A DNA stretch of 64,000 nucleotides from Brachypterus glaber (lineage: Eukaryota; Arthropoda; Insecta; Coleoptera; Kateretidae). Below are positions 38,592-49,395 of the stretch, one piece after another. The notes under the pieces were generated by a model. The model did not search any database. It saw nothing but the letters and a program-made list of their open reading frames with translations, and was not told the DNA's origin. Position 1 is the first letter of the stretch. Every line of letters starts with the position of its first letter. The position numbers and the translations under genes were made by a program. The DNA lies in assembly GCA_958510825.1 (NCBI GenBank), contig OY294049.1:34314774-34378773 (forward strand), given 5' to 3'.

Positions 38592-39841
38592 CTATACCGG
38601 GTGTCATAGAACATATGTACTGTGTAACACCCCCCCATAATTTCTGTATTTGTAAAGATCAAATTTTGAAATTTTCTACCTGTAATGTACTTTGAACCTT
38701 AACTTTTGACATACAAAACAATATTTTGCTACTTCCGGTTTTACCGGAAGTGCTGCCAACTTTTACATTTTAAGTACGACAGCGAAATGCCTTACATTTT
38801 TGGAATCTGCAAACTTTTCTGAAAATAACGATAGGTACCACTTAAGTCGAATAATTACTAATTTTAATTTTAAATTAAAAATCAATTTTTAATTAAAAAT
38901 TAAAACAAAAAAAAAAGGTAATTATTCCACTTGTATAAAAAGTTAGCGCATGGGTCGATTCCAGATTTCTTGCACTATTAAATATTACCATGGTACCATG
39001 GGTGACACCCATTAGGATTACATGGGTACCAAATTCAAGAATCGCTTAAAACCTCATAATTTAAAGAATTGTACACGGAAAGAAATTAGTGGGCTCTGCG
39101 CTATACATTATAAGATATTTGGTAACAGTGGCAAATTATAGTGATTTAAGCTATAGATTATAAGGGACACAATAACTAATAATGTTAAAAATAAATTGGA
39201 AACGATTATATATATTACAGACACGATTATATTTATTACAGGCACTATTATAAATTTACAGAAATATTATTATATTATAAAAATTATTAGCACGGACAAT
39301 AATTAAATCTATTTAAGCTATAAATGCCATACTATTTGTTATATTTTATTATTCACTAAACAATTAAAGTATTTCATATAAATTTTTACACTGACTGCCA
39401 TAATTGTAAGAGAAAGCCTTGTATTTATATAATAAGCGATTATAATTTGCTTGGTATGTGTGTTATAGCGCTCCTAGCTATAATTTTTTTTTTCCGTGTA
39501 CAACTTAAGAGAATTTTTTTTACATTTCTGGGGTCCAATAGAGTTAATTAAGGATGTCATGGCCCACCTAGTTATAAAAACTAAAACAAAAATAAAATTT
39601 GACACTTGAAATGCCATGTGGTATCAATGTCTTTAGAAAAGTGTTCAGATTCCAAATATGTAAAGCACTTAAAATGTAAAAGTTGGCAGCATTTCCGGTA
39701 AAACCGGAAGTATCAAAATGTTGTTTTATATGACATAAGTTGAGGTTCCTCAAGTACATTATAGGTACCAAATTTGACAATTGTATTTTTACAAATACAA
39801 AAGTTAAGGGTGGTGTACATTGGATCTGTGACACCCGGTAT
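38592..39841. mobile_element. CCGGGTGTCA-ended element, ~1.25 kb, with nested insertion
   Basis: Arms of about 190 bases pair GACTATACCGGGTGTCA with TGACACCCGGTATAGTC and share CTTCCGGTTTTACCGGAAG, itself a palindrome. Inside, 39068-39503 is a second element with ends TTGTACACGGAAAGAAATTA and TAATTTTTTTTTTCCGTGTA. A related single arm lies at about 51918-52110. Confidence 0.7.
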
Positions 39842-40364
39842 AGTCTTCTACCGAGAATAAAACTCTTTGACTAAGGGACTTTCTTTTATTAGGATAATTT
39901 TAATATTCAGTATTTTTTCTAAATAACGGTAAAGTTGCAAAAATATAAACATAAAACGATATAAAAATAAAAACGTAAAATTTATTTATAAACCCTTCTT
40001 AACCCTAGCTTTTATATTTTCCAATTTTATTGTCCTTGTTTGAATCTAAAATAACTGTACCCTTGCAAAAATTGCCGCAGTAAAATAATATTTTTTAATG
40101 TTTTATTTAAAAAAAAATGCAAAACCCTTTTAATAACCCTAAATTTATGGTGTTCGCCATACTATAATAACGCTGTAGGGTTAAAATATTTGGTATTTTG
40201 CTATTATATTCATAAAAGTTGGTACCCAACCAGTTAAACTAAAAGGACAGTTATTTTGCAAAATTACCACAATAAAATATTTTTTTATTGCACGAATCCT
40301 TTTTTAACCCTAACTGTTCCGACGTGGTTATCAAAGTAAAAGCAAGCCGTGAAGATACTCCTCG
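39842..40364. other. intergenic, nothing recognised
   Basis: AT-rich sequence between a foldback element and the SINE. Confidence 0.4.
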
Positions 40365-40639
40365 CATGGGAGGATTGGTGTAGTGGTCTACTGCGTCTGT
40401 ACATGACAAGTCTACTAGCCAACTAGCGTGAGTTCGATTCTCACTGGCGCCGATTTGCCTTTTTCAGTTAATTAATAATTGAAATTTGGCGAAGGCGTAA
40501 GTGAAGCGGACACTCCCTATAAAAACGGGTTCGGAAGTCAGTATAAGCCGGTGGTTGCCTCTAGTACTAGCCCACACAATTCTTGGACTTAGGGGATGCT
40601 TATTTAAGTAGAATAGTACGAGGTTAAAACAAACATGTA
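40365..40639 (+). mobile_element. tRNA-derived SINE, full copy 1
   Basis: An element of about 275 bp. Its head has an RNA polymerase III box A (TGGTGTAGTGG, 40376-40386) and a tRNA T-arm/box B (GTGAG, loop TTCGATT, CTCAC; 40428-40444). A tRNA-unrelated body follows, ending GAGGTTAAAACAAACATGT. A second copy at 55961-56229 (minus strand) matches from CATGGGAGGATTGG to the same 3' end, which defines the limits. The 3' end has no poly(A). No target-site duplication is clear. Confidence 0.85.
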
Positions 40640-41063
40640 ATATAATGTAATTTGCAAGTATTTTTTTCCTGGGGCAGTTTTAACTTCAATACAATTAGTA
40701 ATTGAATTGTATTGTATTAAATTGTATTCAGTTGTATTCAATTAAATTAATAATTGAATTTTATTGGCATATTTCTAATTTTTAAGTCGCGCCTCTATAA
40801 GGAACGTTCAAGTATTACGTAACGCAAATTTTGATCATTTTGGACCCCCAATTATTACCAAAAAAGCATATGCAAACTTAGAAGCTGCTAGTCTTTTGTG
40901 TAACTAACAAAAAATTTTATATAAATATATAACACACGTTTTGTAAAGGTCCTTGTGACTAGAATAAATATCTAATCTATAGAGATCGATCAAATCTATT
41001 TTATTTTAACACTAGGTTTAACATATAATGTTATCTGAACGTCAAACTTTTGCTTGACATGAA

Positions 41064-41324
41064 ATGTACTTTTTCAAGATCTATACAATTTTTCTATTTA
41101 TTATTTTAACAAATATTTGGTCATGTTCGTCTTTGACGAAAGAAGATTTAGAAGCTCTAGAAGATTGGGAAAGAAATACGAGATGTTGCGAGGCTAAAAT
41201 GAAATGTTGCAAAATTTCACCAGAACCGACCAAGTTCGAGATAAAAGCGGTTTTGGTGCATTGCAAGCAACCAAAACCTCACGTTAAACCTCTCAATTAT
41301 CAAGAAACAGAGGAAGAATTACAG
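41064..41324 (+). CDS. HAP2: HAP2 exon 1 (signal peptide and N-terminus)
   Basis: Encodes residues 1-87. The start MYFFKIYTIFLFIILTNIW is a typical signal peptide. A cysteine-rich NTRCCEAKMKCCK segment follows. The exon ends GAATTACAG before a GTTAGT donor in phase 0. Reading through the donor soon reaches a stop. Confidence 0.88.
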
Positions 41325-44300
41325 GTTAGTACAGTTGGAATAAAAAAAAAAGTACTACAGCAATGAACCTTGAGGTTATCAAATTTTTAAAATTTAAGTT
41401 GTTTCAAGTGCTTTATTGGCAGTGAAATTTTTAGGGTTATGTAAATGTCAGTGGATTTAAAAATAATATAAAATAACATTTATTACTCGAAAAATATATT
41501 TTCTTATTTGTAAAAATTACGGAACTATATAAATTTAAAAAAATAATAACAGAAATTAAAAAATAACATTAATAAAATAACGGAAAACAATAAGGTACCT
41601 TATTTAATGTAGTTGAATCTTTAGAAGCACCTGAACCTTCATTCCTATATATTTTGGTTCTGGCGTGTAGAATTATTTAATTTCTCGGCCATTTCCCTTA
41701 TATTAGCCCCAAAATATATTGTTAAAATTGATTTTCGTTGGTGGCTTAAGTCACATTTGACACTTGGAAAAATTATGTTTCAAACAAGATGACTATTATA
41801 CTTAGTTTTATATGTCTCTGACTTAGTTTTCAATTGACTTTAGTGACAAGTTAGATTTAAATGGTACAATTTTTGGGTGTAGTACTTTTTAAAGATCGCA
41901 ACTGTACCTGTACTGAAAAAAATCCATGTAATAGGGTCACTCCATCCAGCTGCAGCTTTTTGCTATCGCGATGACGTTAAGCGTCAATGGCGGTTTTCAA
42001 AAAACCACCGCTGGATGGAGTTAGAGCACTGGATAGGCAGGTTTGTTAGGTTGGGTAGGTAGTTTACCACTCAAACTACCCACCTACCCTAACAAACCTA
42101 CCTATCTAGTTCTCTAGGGGGAGTGACCTTTCACCAAATAGCTCCGTAGAAAAGTATTACATGTGGTGGGCATACCACAGGGCAAGAAAATTCGGTCCCG
42201 GGGGGGACTATCTGCCAGACCTATCTACATAGAGGTTTGGATCTTCCATAACATAAATCAACCTACGGGAAAGGACCCCGCACATTTCATAGGCTAATAA
42301 TTAGCCATTTATTGGCTTTTGGCTAAATTGACTGGAAAATTTTGCTGTAGCACTTAATTACAGTGAACAGAAAAAAAAAATCACAATGGCAGAAAATGTT
42401 ATTTTAAAACATGCTAATTTTCCTATAAAATGTGCGGCGTCCTTTACTTGAAAATCCTTTATATCAAAAAAATAAGCTAATTACCTGGAACTAGAAAATC
42501 TAAACAATGAAATTTACAGCAAAAAGCTCTTGAAGAGGAAGAAGAAGAAGAATTGGAACCGTACGTGCCAAGTTTGAAAAAATGCCTGAAAAAGTTGGTT
42601 TTAACGGTTAAAATACATAATAAAGGCATCACCAATACCAAAAATCAATACATAATAATTGATCATGTTTATGATCCCGAACACGAGGTCAATCACAAAC
42701 TGTTAATTCCGTACGTCATTAAAATTAGGCAACACGCCATTCTTGAAGAATACAGTCTTGAATTCGATCATTTGGTGAACTCAGAAGCCCGAGAAACGGT
42801 TTTTAACGAAAAATCATCTTCCAACTATACAGGATGTTCTTTGGATGAAAACGCACCAACATGTAAAGTTGTCAAATTCGACGATTCGTTGTTGCCTTTT
42901 AGCACGGGATTTTGTTGCTCCTGCATCAAGGAGAAAAACGACCAAATGCAAAAGGATGCTGACAAATCAAATGGATATTCGAGTAAGCCAGAAAATGAAC
43001 CAGCGGAAAAAAATGAAAAACGACGAGATTCCGGTTCCAGAAGTCAACGCCAGAGATCCTTGAATCCCATGGAAGATAACCCTGACCAACATTACTTGAG
43101 AGAAAAAAGAAGTAAGCATTCTAAAAAACTCTAAATTACGTGACATAATTTATGGACTGCTCCTAAAGTCAACCAAAACAAATATTAATACTTTAAAATT
43201 AATTCGCGAAAACTTAAAAGCCAAGTTTAAAAGTCACCATTAACGTTTGCATCTTACTAGTGCCTTAATCTGACAGATTCTGGACAGAAAATGCCACATT
43301 AAAGCACTCTTCTCACAGCAGAATCACAGTTTTATTGCTTTGCTCCAATTGAATGTGAGTTGATACTCTGTTTGCTCTAGTGCTAACTTCATGGCCACAA
43401 TCTTTGATGACAAAAAGAGTAAAAAGATCGAACTCACCTTGGATTCCAACCAGTTTTTTAGACATGGTACCGATAAGGATTTTTTCTACTTTACGACTCT
43501 TATAAGCTCTTAATCACACGCTTTTTGCGTGTTCTTATAGGCCCATAAGAGGTCTCTACTTTTTTTTTTCTTTTGGGTTGGCAACAGACAAAAGCCTGTC
43601 GCTTGACGTTTTCCATGCAAATGTCAACTTCGCTTTAAAGTTGAAATTTCTACAAAATTTTGTGTTTAGGTTAGTTTTTACCGTGTTAAAATTGTGGCTT
43701 GGTTACTTGTAGTGAAAAAGAGAAGACATGACTATAAAATATATCAAAATGTCATGTGTTCTTATAATTTTAAACATGGCGACCCGAAACAAAAATCCCT
43801 AAATCAGTCATCAATTTAAATGTAAGTTTTTTTTTAATTTTTGAGCAAAATAGAAAAAATGTATAAAGGACTCGTTTAATAACACGTTTTTAGCGCACTA
43901 GTACTTTAGAAAACTCGCCGCAAGCGGATCGTTTCCTAAACTTGTACTTGTGCGCTAAAAACGTATGTTATGAAACTAATACTTTAATATACTATTAATT
44001 TTTATTTATGAGGGACAAGAAATATTTTTTGTTAGTAAAAATTATTAATTATGTTTCTCAACTTGAGGACTACAACCCTTGCAGGATTTTTTTTTGCCTT
44101 ATACTAAATGTGGTTTCATTTGGGTCTTTTTATATGATTACCAACTTTTAGATGTACCTAGACAAGTCGTCATTGCCGATTCAAACGGAGTAACACGCTG
44201 CATCGAACCCTTTCAAATTCGGGGTGGCCAAAGCTGCATGGACAGATTTACTCCCCCTAATGCCGACCCTGTGGCGTACCACGAAAGCACTCACTGTCTC

Positions 44301-46519
44301 GAATTTTCCGACCTTTGGTACTCAGTCTATACACTAACAAATCCATTGATATCCCACACTGTCGAACTGGAAGTCTTTGAAAAACACGAGGAGTTGTCGG
44401 GAAAACACCACTGGAAAGACGTAACGATGGGCCAATCGATGTTGGTGGGATCCTTTATGACCCACCACAGAGTGAGCATAGATGAAAGCATGATTGTCAC
44501 TTACCAAAGAGTTCAAGAAGATTTGCAATTTTCAATTAATACAAAACAAATGAGGTTATTATTGAGGTTATTAGGGCACCAAGGGACTAAAACAGTATTT
44601 ACTGCGACGCCGGTAAAACATTTTTTGCTAGTAAAGAACTTTCTTCGTATTGTTTTTACGCTTTTGTAATTTTTATTCAGAGTTTTTCTGGATCAAGAAA
44701 ACTTTACAAAGTTATCTTTATCTAAACTCGGCGCAGAATCTATATAAGTAAACAACTGGATCAAGGCAGCGGTTTAAAATTGACTTATGACTTATAGTAA
44801 AAATTTTATTACCCATAGTGTTTTTGATAATATTTGACATAGTTATTGACTATCATTTTACAAAAAGTTATAAGAAAATTTTCAAGATTGATCAAAATTA
44901 TGATAAAAGATTTTTTATATTCTTAATGTGCTATTAAAATTTATAAAATTGCAGATTGATGCTTTAGTTTGCCCCTTTAGGGCTTTTCTTGCTCTCTACC
45001 ATTTTCTTCTTGCTTTTCAAAATTCATTAATTTGAAAGATAAGATAATCAACCAACCTTATATAGGGAATTCAATATATTCTGCCAACCATAAAACAAGA
45101 AACAAATGAGCATCGACTCTGCGCGGAGTTTAGGTAGACTTCTTTTTCGTGGTGGCTTTTAATTAAGAAATAAACGCCTACTTTGAATACAGTAATATGT
45201 TGACTTATTCTCGCTCGTGTCCTGTTAGATTTGAATCGTATCTAACAATAATTATTAAAAAATATTTATTTAGGTTGTTGGTACCAGATTCCAAAGACGA
45301 GATGAACATCTTCCCAGAAGTAGCAGCTGGTCCTGGTTCATACCTGGTTTTAAACAAAAGCGCTATATCTCGTGAAGGTAACGTGTGTGATGTAGCCGGA
45401 GTGGGTTTCGAGGCGTTTTTCAAACAACCAGAGAGATGCGAATATCCGAAAGGAACTTGCTTAAAAAACCAACCGAAACATCTGTTTGAATGCGACATGG
45501 GCGCAGAAATGTTGGGCAAAAAAGGTAAATACCTTCTAAAGAACTTTGGAGTTATACCTAAAGAACCGATAGTGAAGAGTAAAACTGGTAACCAAACGTT
45601 AGTAATGTATTTCACTGGAACACATACCAGTATGGTAGACCTTGAATTTAAAGCCGATCATAACACAATTTTGAGACCCAACAAGCTAGCAATGTTGCCT
45701 GAAATTTATACCGACTGTACTAATAGAAAAAAGATATCAATTATAGTTAAAGTTTTCAACTCAGGAATGACCCCGAGTGTTTTCCTCATAGGTATAACAG
45801 AATGCCCAATGGAAATACCAGCTAGTTTTAACAATATCCGTTCTAAGCCAGCTCTAATTCCTCCCCAAACTCAACATATCTTCACTTTAGACGCTTCTCT
45901 GGAACTGCCAGATAAAACTATTCACTGTGTTATTGATGTAATAAATGTTCGCAACGAAATTTTGGCTAAACGCAGAATAAGAATGGAGAAAAATGACAGA
46001 TGCATATGCGTATGGCATTGCAGCTGTGCTTGCTACGTGACAGATGGCGGCCTCAAATGTAAACCATTGACTCTTGATCACTACAGAGCTGCAGGCTTCC
46101 AGGGAGGATTCCCAGTCTCAATGCATGTTGTCAAATACACCTTCCTGGATGATATGATTTCTATGATGCTCTACATTATAATGTTCCTTTGCCTTACTTT
46201 GCTTCTTTTTGGACTGGTCAAAGCAATCATTGGAGTATTTAAAGTTTACATCGGGCTTTGGGGATTGGATATTATAATAGATTTACCTAGAAAAATTAAC
46301 AGATACTATGAACCACAATTGAGATGTAAGAGGGTCATTTATGATTGCGATGGCTGGCCGATACATCCAGACACGAGAAAACGAGTTAGAAACATTGCTC
46401 CGGTCACTGAATTTTCTTTAAATGTGATGTTTTTCTTTATTTTTCCCATTTCTATATTTTGTTTGGTCATAAAAAAAATATGCAGCACGAGAAGTTACGA
46501 TACATGCCATTGTGATTAA
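41064..46519 (+). CDS. HAP2: HAP2/GCS1 gamete membrane fusogen, 4 exons, 833 aa
   Basis: The CDS joins 41064-41324, 42520-43111, 44152-44554 and 45274-46519 (261+592+403+1246 nt = 834 codons with stop). The phases 0, 1 and 2 match at each GT/AG junction. Residues 1-23 are a hydrophobic signal peptide. A GFCCSC cysteine block is at 217-222, and the family's diagnostic block runs from RGGQSC (308-313) through DRFTPP and YHESTHC to SDLWYSVY. The middle domain has PEVAAGPGSYLVL. A Cys cluster CICVWHCSCAC (about 661-671) precedes a transmembrane segment at about 714-740, and a second hydrophobic stretch is at about 803-818. Known family role: a class II-fold protein on the sperm/minus-gamete surface that merges gamete membranes. 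The gene looks intact; expression is not shown by sequence. Confidence 0.94.
41325..42519 (+). other. HAP2 intron 1
   Basis: A 1195-base intron (GTTAGT...TTTACAG). It contains two imperfect palindromes: one framed by CTCCATCCAGC and GCTGGATGGAG (41941-42021), the other the TAGGTAGTTT hairpin at 42030-42110. No further coding signal was seen. Confidence 0.8.
42520..43111 (+). CDS. HAP2: HAP2 exon 2
   Basis: After the AATTTACAG acceptor the frame opens QKAL followed by seven Glu codons, then CLKKLVLTVKIHNKG, which resembles the first beta-strands of HAP2 domain I. The GFCCSC motif follows. A charged, low-complexity stretch rich in K, N, E and R (about residues 223-284) precedes the donor GTAAGC in phase 1. 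Confidence 0.9.
43112..44151 (+). other. HAP2 intron 2 with repeat insertion
   Basis: A 1040-base intron (GTAAGC...TTTTAG). About half of it (43495-44000) is a dispersed repeat also found at about 5520-5935 and, reversed, at about 26655-26890. Confidence 0.8.
43495..44000 (+). repeat. dispersed repeat family C, copy 2 (in HAP2 intron 2)
   Basis: Full copy, ending in a ~125-bp palindrome (AACACGTTTTTAGCGCACTA / TTGTGCGCTAAAAACGTATG, centre CTCGCCGCAAGCGGATCG). Confidence 0.75.
44152..44554 (+). CDS. HAP2: HAP2 exon 3 (conserved HAP2-GCS1 block)
   Basis: The acceptor CAACTTTTAG completes codon 285 (Asn). This exon holds the best-conserved part of the family: IRGGQSCMDRFTPPNADP, YHESTHCLEF and SDLWYSVY. 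It ends ATGAG before GTTATT. A second identical GAG/GTTATT donor lies 12 bases downstream in the same frame. Confidence 0.93.
44555..45273 (+). other. HAP2 intron 3
   Basis: A 719-base intron (GTTATT...ATTTAG). It holds a degenerate dispersed repeat recognisable by CTGCCAACCATAAAACAAG and a GCGGAGTTTA word, also seen reversed near 6655 and 61650. Confidence 0.75.
45274..46519 (+). CDS. HAP2: HAP2 exon 4 (C-terminal ectodomain, membrane anchor, tail)
   Basis: A TTTATTTAG acceptor restores RLLVPDSKDEMN. The single long exon carries residues 420-833, including VAAGPGSYLVL, IPASFNNIRSKP, the cysteine cluster, the FQGGFP segment and the membrane anchor. The stop TAA is at 46517-46519. Confidence 0.93.
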
Positions 46520-46562
46520 AAAACTTTTTCTTTCTTAATCTTAATTTATTTTTTAAATTTTT

Positions 46563-46568
46563 AATAAA
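46563..46568 (+). terminator. HAP2 polyadenylation signal AATAAA
   Basis: A canonical AATAAA 44 bases after the HAP2 stop codon, within an AT-rich 3' flank. It is the first such hexamer downstream of the stop. Confidence 0.65.
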
Positions 46569-46768
46569 TATTTTACATTTTCTATGTTATAAAAATTATT
46601 TGACTTTCTCTAAATTAGATTTTCTTTCCAGCCAATATTTATATGTTGTTTAATAATTATAATTTAGTTTTAAGGTTGATTCGGGTTAATTTATGTAAAA
46701 ACTAATGAAGCTAACTAAAAAAATGTGAAACGGGTACCTTTTCTAGACGGGTGGAAATTTTCTTTTTA

Positions 46769-46860
46769 CAAGTACAGGTCAAGATAACTTCCTATCCATT
46801 TGTAACTAAAAATTCAGTTACAAATGGATAGGAAGTTATAATCCTATATAATTGTACTTG
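46769..46860. repeat. palindrome with ACAAATGGATAGGAAGTTAT
   Basis: ATAACTTCCTATCCATTTGT (46784-46803) and its complement (46816-46835) are separated by about 12 bases, and the outer AAGTACA/TGTACTT also pair. The same word recurs at 46983-46999 (partial) and 51096-51114. Confidence 0.75.
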
Positions 46861-47512
46861 TTTTGTTAAAAACACTATAGTTTTAAAGTCACGTAAAAAG
46901 TCACGTTCAGTGGGACATGAACTGTTGCGTGTTTTTAACAAAAATTAAAGTACATTTGTTCAGGGTAATAACTTCCTAGCTTCCTATCCATTTTTAACTG
47001 AATATTCAGTTTTGCTTTTTACAGTGTTCGTAAATTTTTGCATAAATGAACTTTTTAAGTTTAGTTTTAAATCTATACGTCATCTTAGACATTCTATTAG
47101 TAAGCTTAAAGCCCTATATGATCAAGTTTTTAGCTTCACCTTCCCCCTAAAAGTAGTTAAAACATTTACGATTTCTGAAATTTTAGTGAAAGAAGATTTT
47201 CTTGATTTTCCTTTATTAATGAATTCGTTAATACAAATAAAGAATACATTTTCCCCAGGTCGAAATGATACGAATTCGCAGGGGTGAGATAATTTAATTA
47301 GCACCTATTACACTGAAAAAAGTTATTAGGAAAGGTTACTTCTAGTCTACCTAATGTAAGGGTCCCCAGCTTTGACGTTACAACGCGTCATTTTGCATTT
47401 TCCGGGGTAGGTGTGACGCTAGGACTTTTTTTTGTGGGGTGCAAAACAAAAAGTCCCCAACTTAAGATTAAGCTATTTCTCAACAAGTCCTCGCCTCGAA
47501 AAAAAATCATTA
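46861..47512. other. HAP2 downstream intergenic, nothing recognised
   Basis: Contains a partial second copy of the 46769 palindrome arm and a 91-codon plus-strand frame (47012-47287) with no recognised domain or supporting splice sites. Confidence 0.4.
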
Positions 47513-47775
47513 GGGGACGTCCATAAAATACGTCACACTAATTGACCAAAATTCATACACTTCATACCCCGTTTCTCGCGTTATTAAAGGCTGTAGAGAT
47601 TTTATATTTTGGCTACCCCCTCTATTGGCGGGTAGCCAAACCAATAGGGGGGGGGGGGTGTTAGGGGGGTAGCCAAAATATAAATTCTCTACAGCCTTTA
47701 ATGTCGCGAGAAACGGGGTATGAAGTGTTTGAATTTTGGTCAATTTGCGTGACGTATTTTATGGATGACCCCTTA
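47513..47775. mobile_element. palindromic family E copy 2
   Basis: GGGGACGTCCATAAAATACG pairs with its complement. It shares ATTCATACACTTCATACCCC, TCTCGCG and GGGTAGCCAAA with the 32868-33095 copy. A run of 12 G lies near 47647. Confidence 0.7.
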
Positions 47776-48683
47776 CCCCTATTAGTAAATATCTCCTAAC
47801 CTGTACCAGTCAATATTTCCCAACTGTACCGTTTAATCCCAACTCAAAATTATGTTTTTATTTTTTTTTCAAAATTTCTGAGAGATTTTTCTGTAACTTG
47901 TGGCATGTATCGGGCACAGTTTATCGAAATTTGTGTTAAAAAAATGGGTTGCAACGCACCGCTAGCATAAATGTTCCTAAAAAATTATTTCGTGCAAAAA
48001 ATATGCCAAAATTTGTATTTTTAATGTAGTTTTTGTATGTAAAAGTAAAAAAACCTCGTGCAGATTTTCGAATAATTTTCTGATTGGTCGAAAGTTTGCC
48101 GGCAAATATTGCATCTCTCTTGCAATCGGTGCTTCCACTCTAAACTTACAGAACAGAAACACCAACTGTTCATAATCTAGTGCCTAATGCTTTGATCACC
48201 TGGCTGTACATTATTCTGTCAACTCCATGTAACTTTAAAAAAAACTTAGTATTATGTTAAATTGAATTTTTTTTACAGTGTATAAATAAAAAGTTGCTGA
48301 CTGTTTTAAGCTGCCGTATTAACCGAGAACGTTATTACTTTGTAGCAGAATTTCCTCCGGGCCTTTCCCGTGTGAGATGCGCCGTTATCGACCGCAATTC
48401 CGGTATAACCGCCATTTAGTACGTTGCTAGTCTTAGCAACCCATGAAAAGCCTATAAACGGTTCTCCTGCTTCCTGCAGGAGAAACTGTGATGGCGCCCG
48501 ACCGCAGATTAATTTTACTATTTTTGGCTTATCTAGAATACTGAAAATACACTCCGAAGAGGGAAACTTAAGTAATTAAATGAGATTTCACAAGAATCGA
48601 GAAATCGAGATTCCTTGTCTTGTTTTGTCGAGAAAAAATCAAGACGGTCATAATATAAAAAATAAAGACAAGTTATTACATAC
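47776..48683. other. intergenic with a GC-richer island
   Basis: About 48300-48510 is clearly GC-richer than its surroundings and holds two small hairpins, GTTGCTAGTCTTAGCAAC (48423-48440) and GTTCTCCTGC/GCAGGAGAAAC (48461-48486). No coding frame. Confidence 0.5.
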
Positions 48684-48800
48684 AGGGTGATCCATAACTG
48701 GCATGCCAAAATTTAAGAGGTGATTCTAGATCCAAAAATATAAAAAAAGTTCCTATAAAGGTTGGTCCGGAAATGAGCCCTAAGGGATCTAGGGCCCTTT
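48684..48800 (-). repeat. dispersed repeat family A, copy 6 (reversed)
   Basis: Reversed copy from ATACAGGGTGATCCAT to GGTTGGTCCGGAAATGAGCC, about 140 bases before copy 2 in opposite orientation. Confidence 0.65.
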
Positions 48801-48942
48801 AAAATTGTAATAAAAATAAGGTTTTTAATTAATAACTCGGGTACCGTTTAAGCTAGAGCGGCGAGCTTTTGCATGTATACTAGTATTAATAAGGGCAATA
48901 AGTTTATGTTAATTTATTTTTTTAATTTATCCAGAGGCGTGC

Positions 48943-49372
48943 CCAGACGGACAAAATATATGAGGCTTAAAACATTTTTGCCCCAAACTTTTCTGTGTAT
49001 GTTTTTTGGATTTGTTGTAAAAAATATAGATTTCTAGAGTAAAAATACATATAAAATATCATATAGTGTAACACTGTAGGAGCAACCGTTATCAAAAAAA
49101 ATGCAATTAAGAGGAAGTAACATTTTGTGCCACCAAAAACGTTACTTTTTAAAAGGCTATTACTCCTTTAATATTAAATTTAGGTGTTTTGGTGTATAAT
49201 ACTTTTTTGCTCAGTTTTAAATGAAGAATCACCCTGCAGCATTAAAATTTAATTGGTGCTTTTTTTTGTTCCCCATTCAATACATCATCTTCGAAGGGCC
49301 GTAGCTCCCTTAGGGCTCATTTCCGGACCAACCTTTATAGAAACTTTTTTTCATATTTTTTAAAATTCGGTA
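48943..49372 (+). repeat. dispersed repeat family A, copy 2
   Basis: Near-colinear with 841-1352 over about 430 bases, including GGCGTGCCCAGACGG at its left and CGGACCAACCTTTATAG at its right. Confidence 0.75.
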
Positions 49373-49395
49373 CGCGAGTTCTGGAACAGGCTGTA

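Noticed and set aside
40370..40452. Possible functional tRNA gene (boxes A and B present)
   Set aside because: The putative acceptor arms (GGGAGGA versus TGGCGCC) do not pair, and the same head recurs in a longer repeat; it is the head of a SINE.
44079..44669. Taking HAP2 exon 3 as one open frame from 44079 to 44669
   Set aside because: Residues before 44152 and after 44554 do not fit the family, whereas splicing at the TTTTAG and GAG/GTTATT sites joins exons 2-4 in frame.
45205..45615. Minus-strand 136-codon frame over HAP2 exon 4
   Set aside because: It is antisense to a clearly conserved HAP2 exon and has no family features.
47012..47287. 91-codon frame downstream of HAP2
   Set aside because: AT-rich, no domain, no conserved splice sites; likely chance.
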